NCBI GenBank assembly: GCA_046542355.1
Contig: JBKHBN010000021.1
Coordinates: 1 to 31,946, forward strand
DNA length: 31,946 bases
Direction: 5' to 3'
Source of the DNA: UBA1672 sp046542355
Lineage (GTDB): Bacteria; Pseudomonadota; Alphaproteobacteria; Micavibrionales; Micavibrionaceae
Part shown: piece after piece, positions 1-8,005 of the stretch
Numbering within the stretch: the stretch's first letter is position 1
How the letters are laid out: the number at the start of each line of letters is the position of its first letter
Notes under the pieces: generated by a model
The model's database searches: none
Seen by the model: the letters and a program-made list of their open reading frames with translations, nothing else
What the model was told of the DNA's origin: nothing
Program-made: the position numbers and the translations under genes

Positions 1-758
1 AAGATCGCACCAGACGCTCCGACAAGAGCGCCGGTAATAATCAACAGGTTATTATGGAGTGTAAAACCAATCCCTGCCGCGGCCCAGCCTGAATAAGAGT
101 TAAGCATGGATACAATAACCGGCATATCCGCTCCGCCAATGGGGATAATCATAAGCACACCAAGAGCCAGCGCGATAACCGCAATCGTCCAAAACCAGAA
201 GGCGCTGCCTGTAACGCACAGCAAAAAGATCATAAGCGCCAGCGCACAGCCAAGAAGCGCATTCAACTGGTGCTGTCCTTTAAACACAACGGGCTTACCC
301 GAAATAGTGCCTTGCAGCTTGCCCCAGGCAATGATGGAACCTGTAAACGTCACAGCTCCAATCGCCAGACCAAGAGACATCTCCACAAGAGAGATAAGCC
401 GGATATCTCCGGGCACACCGATATGATAGGCCTCCGGATTAAAAAAAGCTGCCCCCGCCACGCAAACCGCTGCCAGACCGACCAAAGAGTGAAACGCGGC
501 CATAAGCTGGGGCAGAGCTGTCATATCAATGCTCTTGGCAATATAACCACCGATAAGGCCGCCAATACCAATACCCAGAATAATCAAAAGCCAGTTGTCG
601 ACTTGCGGGTGCAAAAGTGTGGTCACAATGGCCAGAGCCATCCCGATCATACCGAATTTAAGCCCTTGCCGCGCACTTTCCGGATGCGATAATCCTCGCA
701 AGGCAAGAATAAACAATACCGCAGCAACCAGATACACAAACGAAGAAATCATTGTCAT
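1..758 (-). CDS. pntB: NAD(P) transhydrogenase beta subunit, partial (membrane domain)
   Basis: Reading the minus strand from the ATG at 758 gives an open frame of about 252 codons that runs off the left edge with no stop. The product starts MTMISSFVYLVAAVLFILAL and continues as a chain of hydrophobic helices with the family's AFHSLVGLAAV, GKLQGTISGKP and GGADMPVIVSMLNSYSGWAA stretches. These are the membrane part of PntB. The C-terminal NADP-binding domain III lies outside the window. PntB forms part of the proton channel of the inner-membrane transhydrogenase, which uses the proton gradient to move hydride from NADH to NADP+. An AAGGTG ribosome site lies about 6 bases upstream of the start. 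It is the third gene of the pntAA-pntAB-pntB operon. Confidence 0.95.
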   Translation of the reverse strand, partial: MTMISSFVYLVAAVLFILALRGLSHPESARQGLKFGMIGMALAIVTTLLHPQVDNWLLIILGIGIGGLIGGYIAKSIDMTALPQLMAAFHSLVGLAAVCVAGAAFFNPEAYHIGVPGDIRLISLVEMSLGLAIGAVTFTGSIIAWGKLQGTISGKPVVFKGQHQLNALLGCALALMIFLLCVTGSAFWFWTIAVIALALGVLMIIPIGGADMPVIVSMLNSYSGWAAAGIGFTLHNNLLIITGALVGASGAI

Positions 759-835
759 ACGAACACCTTGAACATTTTAACCTAATCTTTTATTTTCCTG
801 CACACACACGCCAGACTTTAAGCGTAAAAACAAAC

Positions 836-867
836 AAAAACCGGCGTGAAACCAGCTTTTAACGCCG
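836..867 (-). terminator. Hairpin with U-tract between pntAB and pntB
   Basis: On the minus strand CGGCGT (867-862 on the plus strand as ACGCCG) pairs with ACGCCG, with a 14-base loop that can add an AAA/TTT pairing. It is followed by G and five T. It sits just after the pntAB stop and before pntB, so it would be a leaky terminator or a processing/stability hairpin inside the operon rather than a full stop. The stem is short. Confidence 0.4.
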
Positions 868-872
868 TGGCA

Positions 873-1274
873 TTATTTTTTCTTAAACATATGCAACATG
901 CGCTGCGTAATAATAAAGCCACCAAAAATATTAACTGAAGCAAACACAACAGCCAGAAAACCCAAAACAGTAGAAAAGATGGAGTCTGATTGCGTCCCCG
1001 CCGCCAAAACAGCCCCAACTATAATCACGGAAGAAATTGCGTTCGTAATACCCATAAGAGGGGAGTGTAGCGCAGGCGTCACCCGCCAGACCACATAATA
1101 CCCTACAAAACAGGCCAGCACAAAAACCGTTAGGCCAGTAACAATAAACGGCTCCCCGTCTGGTATACTTACACTGGTCTGCGCCGCAATTTCAGCGGCC
1201 TGATCTGCTGCCGCCCTTAGGGTCTGCTCGAGTGCGACCATACTGTTTTTAAAGTGCCCTGTATTCTCAGACAT
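873..1274 (-). CDS. pntAB: NAD(P) transhydrogenase alpha subunit part 2
   Basis: The 133-residue product is the small membrane subunit found where the alpha chain is split, as in Rhodospirillum-type operons. A polar N-terminus of about 45 residues is followed by three to four membrane helices. They include TVFVLACFVGYYVVWRVTPA, the HSPLMGITNAISSVIIVGA segment and LGFLAVVFASVNIFGGFIIT, then a basic MLHMFKKK tail. Those middle and last segments are signatures of this subunit. It joins PntB to make the proton-conducting domain. It lies 75 bp after pntAA and 114 bp before pntB. Confidence 0.95.
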   Translation of the reverse strand: MSENTGHFKNSMVALEQTLRAAADQAAEIAAQTSVSIPDGEPFIVTGLTVFVLACFVGYYVVWRVTPALHSPLMGITNAISSVIIVGAVLAAGTQSDSIFSTVLGFLAVVFASVNIFGGFIITQRMLHMFKKK

Positions 1275-1349
1275 AACGCATTTTTCCTTTTATCTTTAAA
1301 GTTCTCTCATAATGACAAGTAATAAACAAAAAGCACCGCCATCTTTGTT

Positions 1350-2660
1350 TTAATCGTCTTTCCCTTTTTCCTTTGTGTCCTCTTGTCCTTCTACGTCCTC
1401 ATCTTTTGTTACAGCATCCTTGGACGCAGCTTCGGCCTTATCTTTTGCTGGCTTTGCCTTTTTGTCGCCGGTCTTTTCATCGTCTTTGTCTTCTGCTTTT
1501 TTCTTATTTGGCGCTGCTTGCGGCGTGTCCGTAAAAGAGGGGTGAACTATTTTCCCATCATGAGTAAGGCACACGCCCTGAATGATTTCATCTTCCCAGT
1601 TGATAGAAAGATTTCCGTTTTCTTCATCAACAAGCAAATTCACGAGGCTCATAAGGTTCTTGGCATATAATGCCGACGCATCTGCAGCCAAACGACCGGG
1701 GACATTAAGGTGTCCAATAACAGTAACGTCATTATGTACAACAACCTCTCCGGCTTTTGATACTTCACAGTTGCCGCCGGCTTCAACGGCCAGATCAACA
1801 ATAACAGAACCCGGCTTCATGGATTTTACCATCGCTTTGCTGATAAGTTTAGGCGCAGGGCGCCCGGGAATAAGAGCTGTCGTAATCACAATATCTTGTT
1901 TGGCAATGTGGCTTTCAACAAGCTCGGCTTGTTTCTTCTTGTACGCATCAGACATTTCCTTGGCATAACCGCCTTCAGTCTCCGCTTGTTTAAATTCCTC
2001 GTCTTCCACTGCAACAAAACTTGCACCCAAAGACTCAACTTGCTCTTTCGCAGCCGGGCGAACATCCGTTGCACTAACAACTCCCCCAAGACGCCGCGCC
2101 GTAGCAATAGCCTGAAGACCGGCAACACCAGCGCCCATAATAAAAACCTTGGCAGGCGGGATTGTTCCCGCTGCGGTCATCATCATCGGCATCACATGGG
2201 GATAATACTCCGCAGCATCCAAAACAGCCTTATACCCGGCCAGATTGGACTGTGACGATAACACATCCATAGTCTGTGCCCGTGTAATGCGCGGAACAAA
2301 CTCCATGGAAAACGCGGTAACTCCCGCTTTTGCACAATCTTGCAAAATTGCGTCATTCGCATAAGGCGCAAGCATGGCAATAAGAAGCGCGCCTTTTTTT
2401 AGGCTTTTCAACTCCTCCTTGCTTGGCGCTTGCACCTTTAAAACAACATCAGCGCCTTTAACAGTCTCACTAAAGGACTTGGCAATTTTAGCGCCAGCAT
2501 CTTTATAATCCTTGTCAGTATATGCTGCGCCTTGCCCCGCACCGCTCTCAACAACAACGCTCACGCCCCGCGCAACATATTTTTTTACAGTATCAGGTGA
2601 AGCCGCAGTACGTTTCTCGTTTTCTCCGGTCTCTCTTGGGATAGCCAGTTCAATGCCCAC
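1350..2660 (-). CDS. pntAA: NAD(P) transhydrogenase alpha subunit part 1 (NAD-binding)
   Basis: This is the soluble NAD(H)-binding domain I of proton-translocating transhydrogenase, related to alanine dehydrogenase. The open frame extends to 2735, but the GTG at 2660 is preferred. It begins VGIELAIPRETGENEKRTAA, where family members begin; it follows a GGGAG-rich ribosome site; and the longer start would place a perfect dyad (2717-2733) inside the gene. Visible motifs are SPDTVKKYVARG, the NAD-binding loop FIMGAGVAGLQAIATARRLG, and VIVDLAVEAGGNCE near the dimer and cofactor region. The last 60 or so residues are an unusual Lys/Glu/Asp/Ala-rich tail absent from typical family members of about 380 residues. 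With the GTG start the protein has 436 residues. Confidence 0.95.
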   Translation of the reverse strand: MGIELAIPRETGENEKRTAASPDTVKKYVARGVSVVVESGAGQGAAYTDKDYKDAGAKIAKSFSETVKGADVVLKVQAPSKEELKSLKKGALLIAMLAPYANDAILQDCAKAGVTAFSMEFVPRITRAQTMDVLSSQSNLAGYKAVLDAAEYYPHVMPMMMTAAGTIPPAKVFIMGAGVAGLQAIATARRLGGVVSATDVRPAAKEQVESLGASFVAVEDEEFKQAETEGGYAKEMSDAYKKKQAELVESHIAKQDIVITTALIPGRPAPKLISKAMVKSMKPGSVIVDLAVEAGGNCEVSKAGEVVVHNDVTVIGHLNVPGRLAADASALYAKNLMSLVNLLVDEENGNLSINWEDEIIQGVCLTHDGKIVHPSFTDTPQAAPNKKKAEDKDDEKTGDKKAKPAKDKAEAASKDAVTKDEDVEGQEDTKEKGKDD

Positions 2661-2716
2661 AGTCTCTTCTCTCCCTGTGAAAAAATTACAACGTGAAATA
2701 CAATGCATCATTTCTA

Positions 2717-2733
2717 GACTCTTGTGAAGAGTC
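2717..2733. promoter_or_regulatory. 17-bp dyad upstream of pntAA
   Basis: GACTCTT and AAGAGTC form a perfect 7-bp inverted repeat around GTG. It lies 57 bases upstream of the preferred GTG start of pntAA, in the expected promoter or 5' leader zone. It could be an operator or a leader hairpin. There is no T-run, so it is not a terminator. Confidence 0.45.
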
Positions 2734-2746
2734 ATCTAAAGAAATT

Positions 2747-2788
2747 GTGCATAAAAAGTGTATAAGACATGTATGCATTTTTATGCAC
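2747..2788. promoter_or_regulatory. 11-bp inverted repeat between pntAA and the tolC-like gene
   Basis: GTGCATAAAAA (2747-2757) and TTTTTATGCAC (2778-2788) are perfect inverted copies separated by 20 bases. Further TGCAT words lie close by (2703-2708, 2772-2777, 2795-2799). The position between divergent genes suits a regulator binding two half-sites. The rest of the roughly 345-base gap (2661-3005) shows only this, the 17-bp dyad and a weak promoter candidate. Confidence 0.45.
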
Positions 2789-2856
2789 CTCTGATTGCAT
2801 CACGCTAATAAATGAACTGTGCGGCCATTATTACATTACATAAGTGAGATAAGCAC

Positions 2857-2885
2857 TTGAGAGATTAATTCTTTTCACTTACCAT
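2857..2885 (+). promoter_or_regulatory. Candidate sigma-70 promoter for the secretion operon
   Basis: TTGAGA (2857-2862), a 17-base spacer and TACCAT (2880-2885) lie about 120 bases before the preferred start of the tolC-like gene. The -35 box is good but the -10 is only 4 of 6, so this is tentative. Confidence 0.3.
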
Positions 2886-3005
2886 AGTGCCAAAGCAAGA
2901 CTGATTCGTTTTGCTATCTTGCGTCCATGCCTTTATCTCTGCCATTTGGTTGATTTATACCGCAACCCAGTCAGGCTGATCCTAATTCTATCTGGTTTCG
3001 TTTCT

Positions 3006-4367
3006 ATGAGTTCATCTGTAAAAAAAATCACAATACAAAAAAAAGTACAGCATAAAAAGCTTTGGGTGCTTCTTGTATGTTTGCTCACATTAAACAGCGC
3101 AGCAGTGCGCGCGGAATCGATGTATGAGGTGATTACGTTCGCGTTGAAGAATCATCCTGCCATTGAAGGGGCTCTTGCAGCGCAGGAGGCAGCGCGTCAG
3201 GACAGTAAAGCCGAGCGTGCTCAATATTACCCTGAGCTTTCAGCAAGTCTGGCCTTTGGTCGTGTGTATCAGGACAACGCCACAAGTCGCGGCTTGAGTA
3301 TAGAGCGCGGCGCCGCTTATTCTGGTTATGGAGAGGGAAACATTGCTTTGCGGCAGATGCTTTTTGATGGAAGGGTAACACAAAACCGTTTGGATTCGGC
3401 ACAAGCAAACGAAAGGGCGAGTCATTTTAGTCTTCTTGAAGAGCGCAGCAATGTCACGCTCACCGTCGTGCAAAGTTATATCGAAATATTAAAACTAAGA
3501 AGCGCCCTGCAGTTGCTTTCTGCACAAACAGGTGAAATTGAAAACTACCTGCAACGTATCAAGGATATGGTCAGGCAGGGCATGAGCGATGAAGCAGAGC
3601 TTCAACAAGCGCAGGACGTTGCTATGGTGATGGACAGCTTTAAGGCCGAATATGAGGGACAATTAATCACGGCTCAGGCAGCGTACACGGAGGCGGTAGG
3701 GCAAGCGGTTCCAAGGATACTTGATGTTCCAGACAGTATGCACAGCTACGTCGAGTTGGATCTTGATGAGGTTATTAAAAAAGCCAGATCGAACCATCCT
3801 TTGATTCGCGCGGCATATATGCGCTCGCAGGCAGCAAAATATGTAATGGAAGCCGAGGAGTCGGGATTGTTCCCGAATGTCTCTGGCGAATTGATGCACA
3901 ATAAAACGGATAAAAGAGATGTTATTGGCGGTGAGAGTGTTGATAGCCGCGCTTTAGTGAAGATGAACTGGTCGTTTTCAACAGGAGGCAGGCAGCTATC
4001 CTCAATCGAGCGCAAAAAAGCAGAATACCTTGAATCTCTAAATAAACTCAAAGAAGTAAAACGCGCTGTAGAACGCGGAATAAGAGAAGCCTACGCCCGC
4101 TACCTGACATTTTGGCGCAAGGCTGAACTCTCTGAAAAGCGCGTGGAACTAAATCGGAATCTCTTGGTGACATACAAAAATCAGTTTGAAAGCTCTCGCA
4201 TAAGCCAGTTAGCCCTGATGCGTGCGCAAAGTCAGTTATTTAGAGCGCAACTGGAAGCAAATGATAACAGTTTTAATCTGCTTGCAGCACAATATGATGT
4301 ATTGGCAGCGCGCGGGGAAATAACAAAAATTATATTTGCTTCAGCGCAGCCTGCTGCTCAGCAATAA
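3006..4367 (+). CDS. TolC-family outer-membrane channel of a type I secretion system
   Basis: The ATG at 3006 gives 453 residues with a classic Sec signal: a Lys-rich start, the hydrophobic run LWVLLVCLLTLNSAAV and a likely cut after AVRA (about residue 36). An upstream TTG at 2919 would bury that signal, so 3006 is preferred. The mature part shows the repeated TolC pattern of long amphipathic helices. It includes FALKNHPAIEGALAAQEAAR, QYYPELSASLAFGR and LRQMLFDGR in the first half, and SNHPLIRAAYMRSQAAK and LVKMNWSFSTGGRQ in the second. TolC proteins form a trimeric beta-barrel and periplasmic tunnel. The ABC exporter and HlyD adaptor genes follow directly, so this is very probably the outer-membrane part of that exporter (LapE-like). 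The exported substrate is not in the window. Confidence 0.9.
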   Translation: MSSSVKKITIQKKVQHKKLWVLLVCLLTLNSAAVRAESMYEVITFALKNHPAIEGALAAQEAARQDSKAERAQYYPELSASLAFGRVYQDNATSRGLSIERGAAYSGYGEGNIALRQMLFDGRVTQNRLDSAQANERASHFSLLEERSNVTLTVVQSYIEILKLRSALQLLSAQTGEIENYLQRIKDMVRQGMSDEAELQQAQDVAMVMDSFKAEYEGQLITAQAAYTEAVGQAVPRILDVPDSMHSYVELDLDEVIKKARSNHPLIRAAYMRSQAAKYVMEAEESGLFPNVSGELMHNKTDKRDVIGGESVDSRALVKMNWSFSTGGRQLSSIERKKAEYLESLNKLKEVKRAVERGIREAYARYLTFWRKAELSEKRVELNRNLLVTYKNQFESSRISQLALMRAQSQLFRAQLEANDNSFNLLAAQYDVLAARGEITKIIFASAQPAAQQ

Positions 4368-4413
4368 TCTGCCGAGGCATAGCCATCATGACAAGGGTTG
4401 GAAAGACAATCAG

Positions 4414-6624
4414 GTGACCACGCAGCAACCGCAGAAAAAACGAACAGAACAAATGCGCGCAAGGGCATCGCAATCAGGCGCAAAGAAAAAAGATCTTTTG
4501 CTTGCATGTTTGTCTTATATGACCAAGGCTTTGGGAGATCCCAGATCTGCGCAGTCATTGATCGCCGGGCTGGCTTATGGTCAAGCCGGTATGGGGCCAA
4601 ATCTTTTTTGTGAGGCAGCGCAGCGCGCAGGCCTGAAAGCCGGAATATTTAATAAAAAAAAGATCAGGCAAATCAACGCCTCCCTTATGCCCTGCGTCAT
4701 CTTTACCGGCGAGCCGCCCACGCCTTATGTTATGCTGGCACGTGACGACGCCCTTGGGATGGTGACGCTCTATAATCCCTCTGTAGATGGCACATACGAA
4801 ATGTTGATTGATGATCTGGAAAAGACATATGCAGGCTACGCAATTTATGTACGAGAGAAGGTTGCTCATAGAAGCATCGATGAAAAAAATGACAGCGCAA
4901 TAGAAAAGGGCAATTTAAAGGGAAAGTGGTTTTGGTCTATCGTTAAACAAAACCGCTCGATTTACGGCACGGTCATTCTGGCCTCTTTATTTATCAATAT
5001 GTTTGCGCTGGTTAGCCCGCTTTTTATCATGAACATCTATGATCGTGTTATTCCCAATAACGCCATAGAAACGGGCTGGGCACTTGGCATAGGTGCACTG
5101 GCCGCTTTTATGTTCGATTTTATTTTCCGCAACGTGCGCGGTTACTTGCTCGATTTTTCCGGGCGCAAAATCGACATACTGGCAGCACGCAAAATTTATG
5201 ACCACGTGCTCGACATGAAGCTGGAGCACCGCCCGCCCTCAAGCGGCGCGTTTGCCAACATTCTCAAGGATTTCGATAGCGTGCGCGAATTTCTCACCTC
5301 CGCAACAGTAACCGCTTTGGTTGATATCCCGTTCATAGCGTTGTTTTTGTTTTTCGTCTATCAGCTCGGTGGTGCTATCGTTCTGATTCTCGTTGGCGTT
5401 ATAGCTATCGTTTGCACGGTGGGCTTCGCAGTTCAATTTGCGTTAAAGTTTTATGCTCAAAAGGCGCAGCGTTCAGGACAAACGCGCCACGCAATTCTGG
5501 TAGAGACAATAGGAATGCTCGAAACAATCAAGGCCGGCCTGGCTGATGGCTGCCTGCGCAAACAATATAGCGCTGTCATAAGCGAGGATGCCCATCATGC
5601 GCAGCGCTCAAGATTTCTCTCCGCTCTGGCGCTAAATGCTTCTGTATTTTTTCAGCAAACCGCCAGTATATTTCTCGTGCTCGCTGGAATGTATCTCGTA
5701 CAAAGCGGGGACTTAACCATAGGCGGATTGATTGCCAGCGTAATTCTCGGAGGCCGCGCCATTGCCCCTATTGGTCAGATTGCCAATCTGATTACGCGCT
5801 ATCATCAGGCAGGAACTGCGCTAAATGCCCTGAACAGAATAATGGAATCACCTGTAGAGCGTCCCTCATCCATAAGATTTTTGCACCGCCCGTCTTTAAC
5901 GGGAAAGCTGGCTTTTGAGAAAGTCACCTTTTCCTACCCTCAAGCGCAGATCCCGGTTCTCGATCAGGTTTCCTTTACCATCCAGCAGGGCGAGCGCGTA
6001 GGGATTATCGGGCGCATGGGCTCTGGCAAAAGCACAATAGCGCGCCTCTTGCTCAAGCTCTATGAACCCGATGGCGGGATTATTATGGCCGATGATACGG
6101 ATTACCGCCAGATTGATCCATCGGATTTGCGCCGTCATATGGGTTATATATCACAAGAAACACAGCTCTTTCAGGGCAGTGTACGCGATAACATCACGGC
6201 TTTTAACCCTAGAGCGGGTGAAGAAGAAATACTGGAATGCGCCCGCATCACAGGCGTAGATAGCTTTGTCTCCCGCCATCCGCTAGGCTATGACGCGCCG
6301 GTTGGGGAAATGGGCGCTAAATTATCAGGAGGGCAGCGTCAGGCCATCGCTTTAACCCGCGCCATGATTACAAAACCGCAAATCCTGATTTGTGATGAGC
6401 CGACAAGCTCAATGGATACCCAAAGCGAAACAGCATTCCGCGAGTTTATCTCCCGACATACCATAGATAAAACCTATATTCTCATCACGCATAAGCATAG
6501 CCTGCTCAATACGGTGGATCGTTTGATCTTGCTCCATGACGGCAAAGTTATTATGGACGGCCCGCGTCAGGAGGTCATAGACGCTCTGCAAAGCGGGCAG
6601 ATACAGGTGCGTCAGGCAGGGTAG
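4414..6624 (+). CDS. Type I secretion ABC exporter, LapB/LssB type
   Basis: The protein has about 736 residues from the GTG at 4414, which has GGAAAG 8 bases upstream. The frame opens at 4336 inside the previous gene, and ATG 4453 is the other candidate. Order of parts: an N-terminal C39-like domain (about nt 4490-4860); a six-helix membrane domain (about nt 4950-5850) starting SIYGTVILASLFINMFALVS; and an ATPase domain. The C39 part has no obvious catalytic Cys near the start (YGQAGMGPNLFCEAAQRAG), as in LapB-like exporters that do not cleave a leader. The ATPase shows Walker A GRMGSGKS (6010-6033), signature LSGGQRQ (about 6322), Walker B ILICDEPTS and H-loop LITHKHS, so it looks active. 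Such exporters secrete large RTX adhesins. Confidence 0.93.
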   Translation: MTTQQPQKKRTEQMRARASQSGAKKKDLLLACLSYMTKALGDPRSAQSLIAGLAYGQAGMGPNLFCEAAQRAGLKAGIFNKKKIRQINASLMPCVIFTGEPPTPYVMLARDDALGMVTLYNPSVDGTYEMLIDDLEKTYAGYAIYVREKVAHRSIDEKNDSAIEKGNLKGKWFWSIVKQNRSIYGTVILASLFINMFALVSPLFIMNIYDRVIPNNAIETGWALGIGALAAFMFDFIFRNVRGYLLDFSGRKIDILAARKIYDHVLDMKLEHRPPSSGAFANILKDFDSVREFLTSATVTALVDIPFIALFLFFVYQLGGAIVLILVGVIAIVCTVGFAVQFALKFYAQKAQRSGQTRHAILVETIGMLETIKAGLADGCLRKQYSAVISEDAHHAQRSRFLSALALNASVFFQQTASIFLVLAGMYLVQSGDLTIGGLIASVILGGRAIAPIGQIANLITRYHQAGTALNALNRIMESPVERPSSIRFLHRPSLTGKLAFEKVTFSYPQAQIPVLDQVSFTIQQGERVGIIGRMGSGKSTIARLLLKLYEPDGGIIMADDTDYRQIDPSDLRRHMGYISQETQLFQGSVRDNITAFNPRAGEEEILECARITGVDSFVSRHPLGYDAPVGEMGAKLSGGQRQAIALTRAMITKPQILICDEPTSSMDTQSETAFREFISRHTIDKTYILITHKHSLLNTVDRLILLHDGKVIMDGPRQEVIDALQSGQIQVRQAG

Positions 6625-6648
6625 AAAAGAACAGGACGTGTAAAAAAA

Positions 6649-7977
6649 ATGATAAAGGCACACACAGAAAAACAGGAACTTGATTTTATGGATGAACTGC
6701 AGGCCGCCATGCAGATGCGCCCGGCAAGACCTGTATATATTCTGCTGTGGACAATCATCGCCTTTGTTTTGTTTGTCATTGGCTGGATGGCGCTTGCGCA
6801 GGTCGATATCATTACGCGCGCACAAGGGCAGGTTGTTCCATCACAGGAAATACAGGTGGTACAAAGTCTTGAAGGCGGTGTTCTGGAAGCTATTCTGGTC
6901 GCCAAAGGAGAGCGCGTCAAAAAAGGGCAGGTGCTCTTGCGCATCAGTGATGTGGCTTTTTCCTCCGAGCAGCGCGGCACGCAGGCACGATTTCTCTCTC
7001 TTGAGGCAAAAAAAGCGCGCCTGCAAGCTGAAAGCTCGGGGCAGGACTTTACACCTTCCGAGGAAATAAGCCGTAAAATCCCAGACATTGTTGCAAATGA
7101 AAAGGCACTTTTCGAATCCCGCCAAAAAGAGCTTAAATCTGCAAAAAAAATCCATGATGAACAAATTAATAGGGCCAAAGCAAATCTTGCTGAGCTTGGC
7201 GCTCAAATCAATCGTTTATCCAAAAACCGCAAATTATTAAATGAAGAACTTTCCATCACCACAGAGATGGTTGCAAAGAATGCCGTGCCCAAGCTTGACC
7301 AAATCCGTCTTGAAAGAGAGTTTGGCGATATCTCCGGGCAAATAGAGGTGTATGTACAAGAACGTAAAGGACTGGAAGCTGAACTGGCACGCGCGCAAAG
7401 TAAACGCACAGCGCAGCAGGATAAATTCCGGTCAACCGCGCTTGAAGAGCTAAATGATGTCAAAACCCAGATTGCTGCACTTAAGGAAAGTTTGAAATCT
7501 ATTGATGACAGGGTGGATCGAACCGAGCTGCGCGCTCCGGTTGATGGAATTGTCAATCAGATATCACTCAATACCATCGGCGGCGTGGTGCAGCCTGCGA
7601 TGAAACTGGTCGAAATAGTGCCTGCCGATGACGAGTTGAAGATACTCGCAAAAGTTAGACCCGAAGACATTGCCTTTCTGGAATTGGGTCAGAAAGTGCG
7701 CGTTAAAATCACAGCCTATGACCCGCAGCGCTACGGCGCGCTGGATGGAACGCTAACGCGCATTTCCGCCAATAGTGTGAGTGATCACGAAGGCAATGTG
7801 ATGTTCGAGGTTGAAGCGCGCACCCAGAAAAGCTATTTGGGAACACCGGAAAAACCATTACCCATTACGGTAGGCATGGTCGCAAATATTGACATCATCA
7901 CAGGCAAGCGCACTATTTTGAATTATCTGACCAAGCCGTTCCATCGTGGCATGGGGCTTGTATTTCGTGAGCAGTAA
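6649..7977 (+). CDS. HlyD-family membrane fusion protein of the type I secretion system
   Basis: The 442-residue protein has a short cytoplasmic start and one membrane helix (YILLWTIIAFVLFVIGWMAL, about residues 28-47). The first half of a lipoyl/barrel domain follows (QVVPSQEIQVVQSLEGGVLE), then a long coiled coil (about residues 100-290, rich in Lys, Glu, Leu and Ala). The second barrel half (ELRAPVDGIVNQISLNTIGG) and a C-terminal beta domain (PITVGMVANIDIITGKRTIL) complete it. This is the LapC/HlyD arrangement linking the ABC exporter to the TolC channel. It starts 24 bp after the exporter gene with AGGA upstream, in the same operon. No key part is missing. Confidence 0.93.
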   Translation: MIKAHTEKQELDFMDELQAAMQMRPARPVYILLWTIIAFVLFVIGWMALAQVDIITRAQGQVVPSQEIQVVQSLEGGVLEAILVAKGERVKKGQVLLRISDVAFSSEQRGTQARFLSLEAKKARLQAESSGQDFTPSEEISRKIPDIVANEKALFESRQKELKSAKKIHDEQINRAKANLAELGAQINRLSKNRKLLNEELSITTEMVAKNAVPKLDQIRLEREFGDISGQIEVYVQERKGLEAELARAQSKRTAQQDKFRSTALEELNDVKTQIAALKESLKSIDDRVDRTELRAPVDGIVNQISLNTIGGVVQPAMKLVEIVPADDELKILAKVRPEDIAFLELGQKVRVKITAYDPQRYGALDGTLTRISANSVSDHEGNVMFEVEARTQKSYLGTPEKPLPITVGMVANIDIITGKRTILNYLTKPFHRGMGLVFREQ

Positions 7978-8005
7978 CCGCAGAAGGTAAAAAAGGAAAA
8001 TAACA

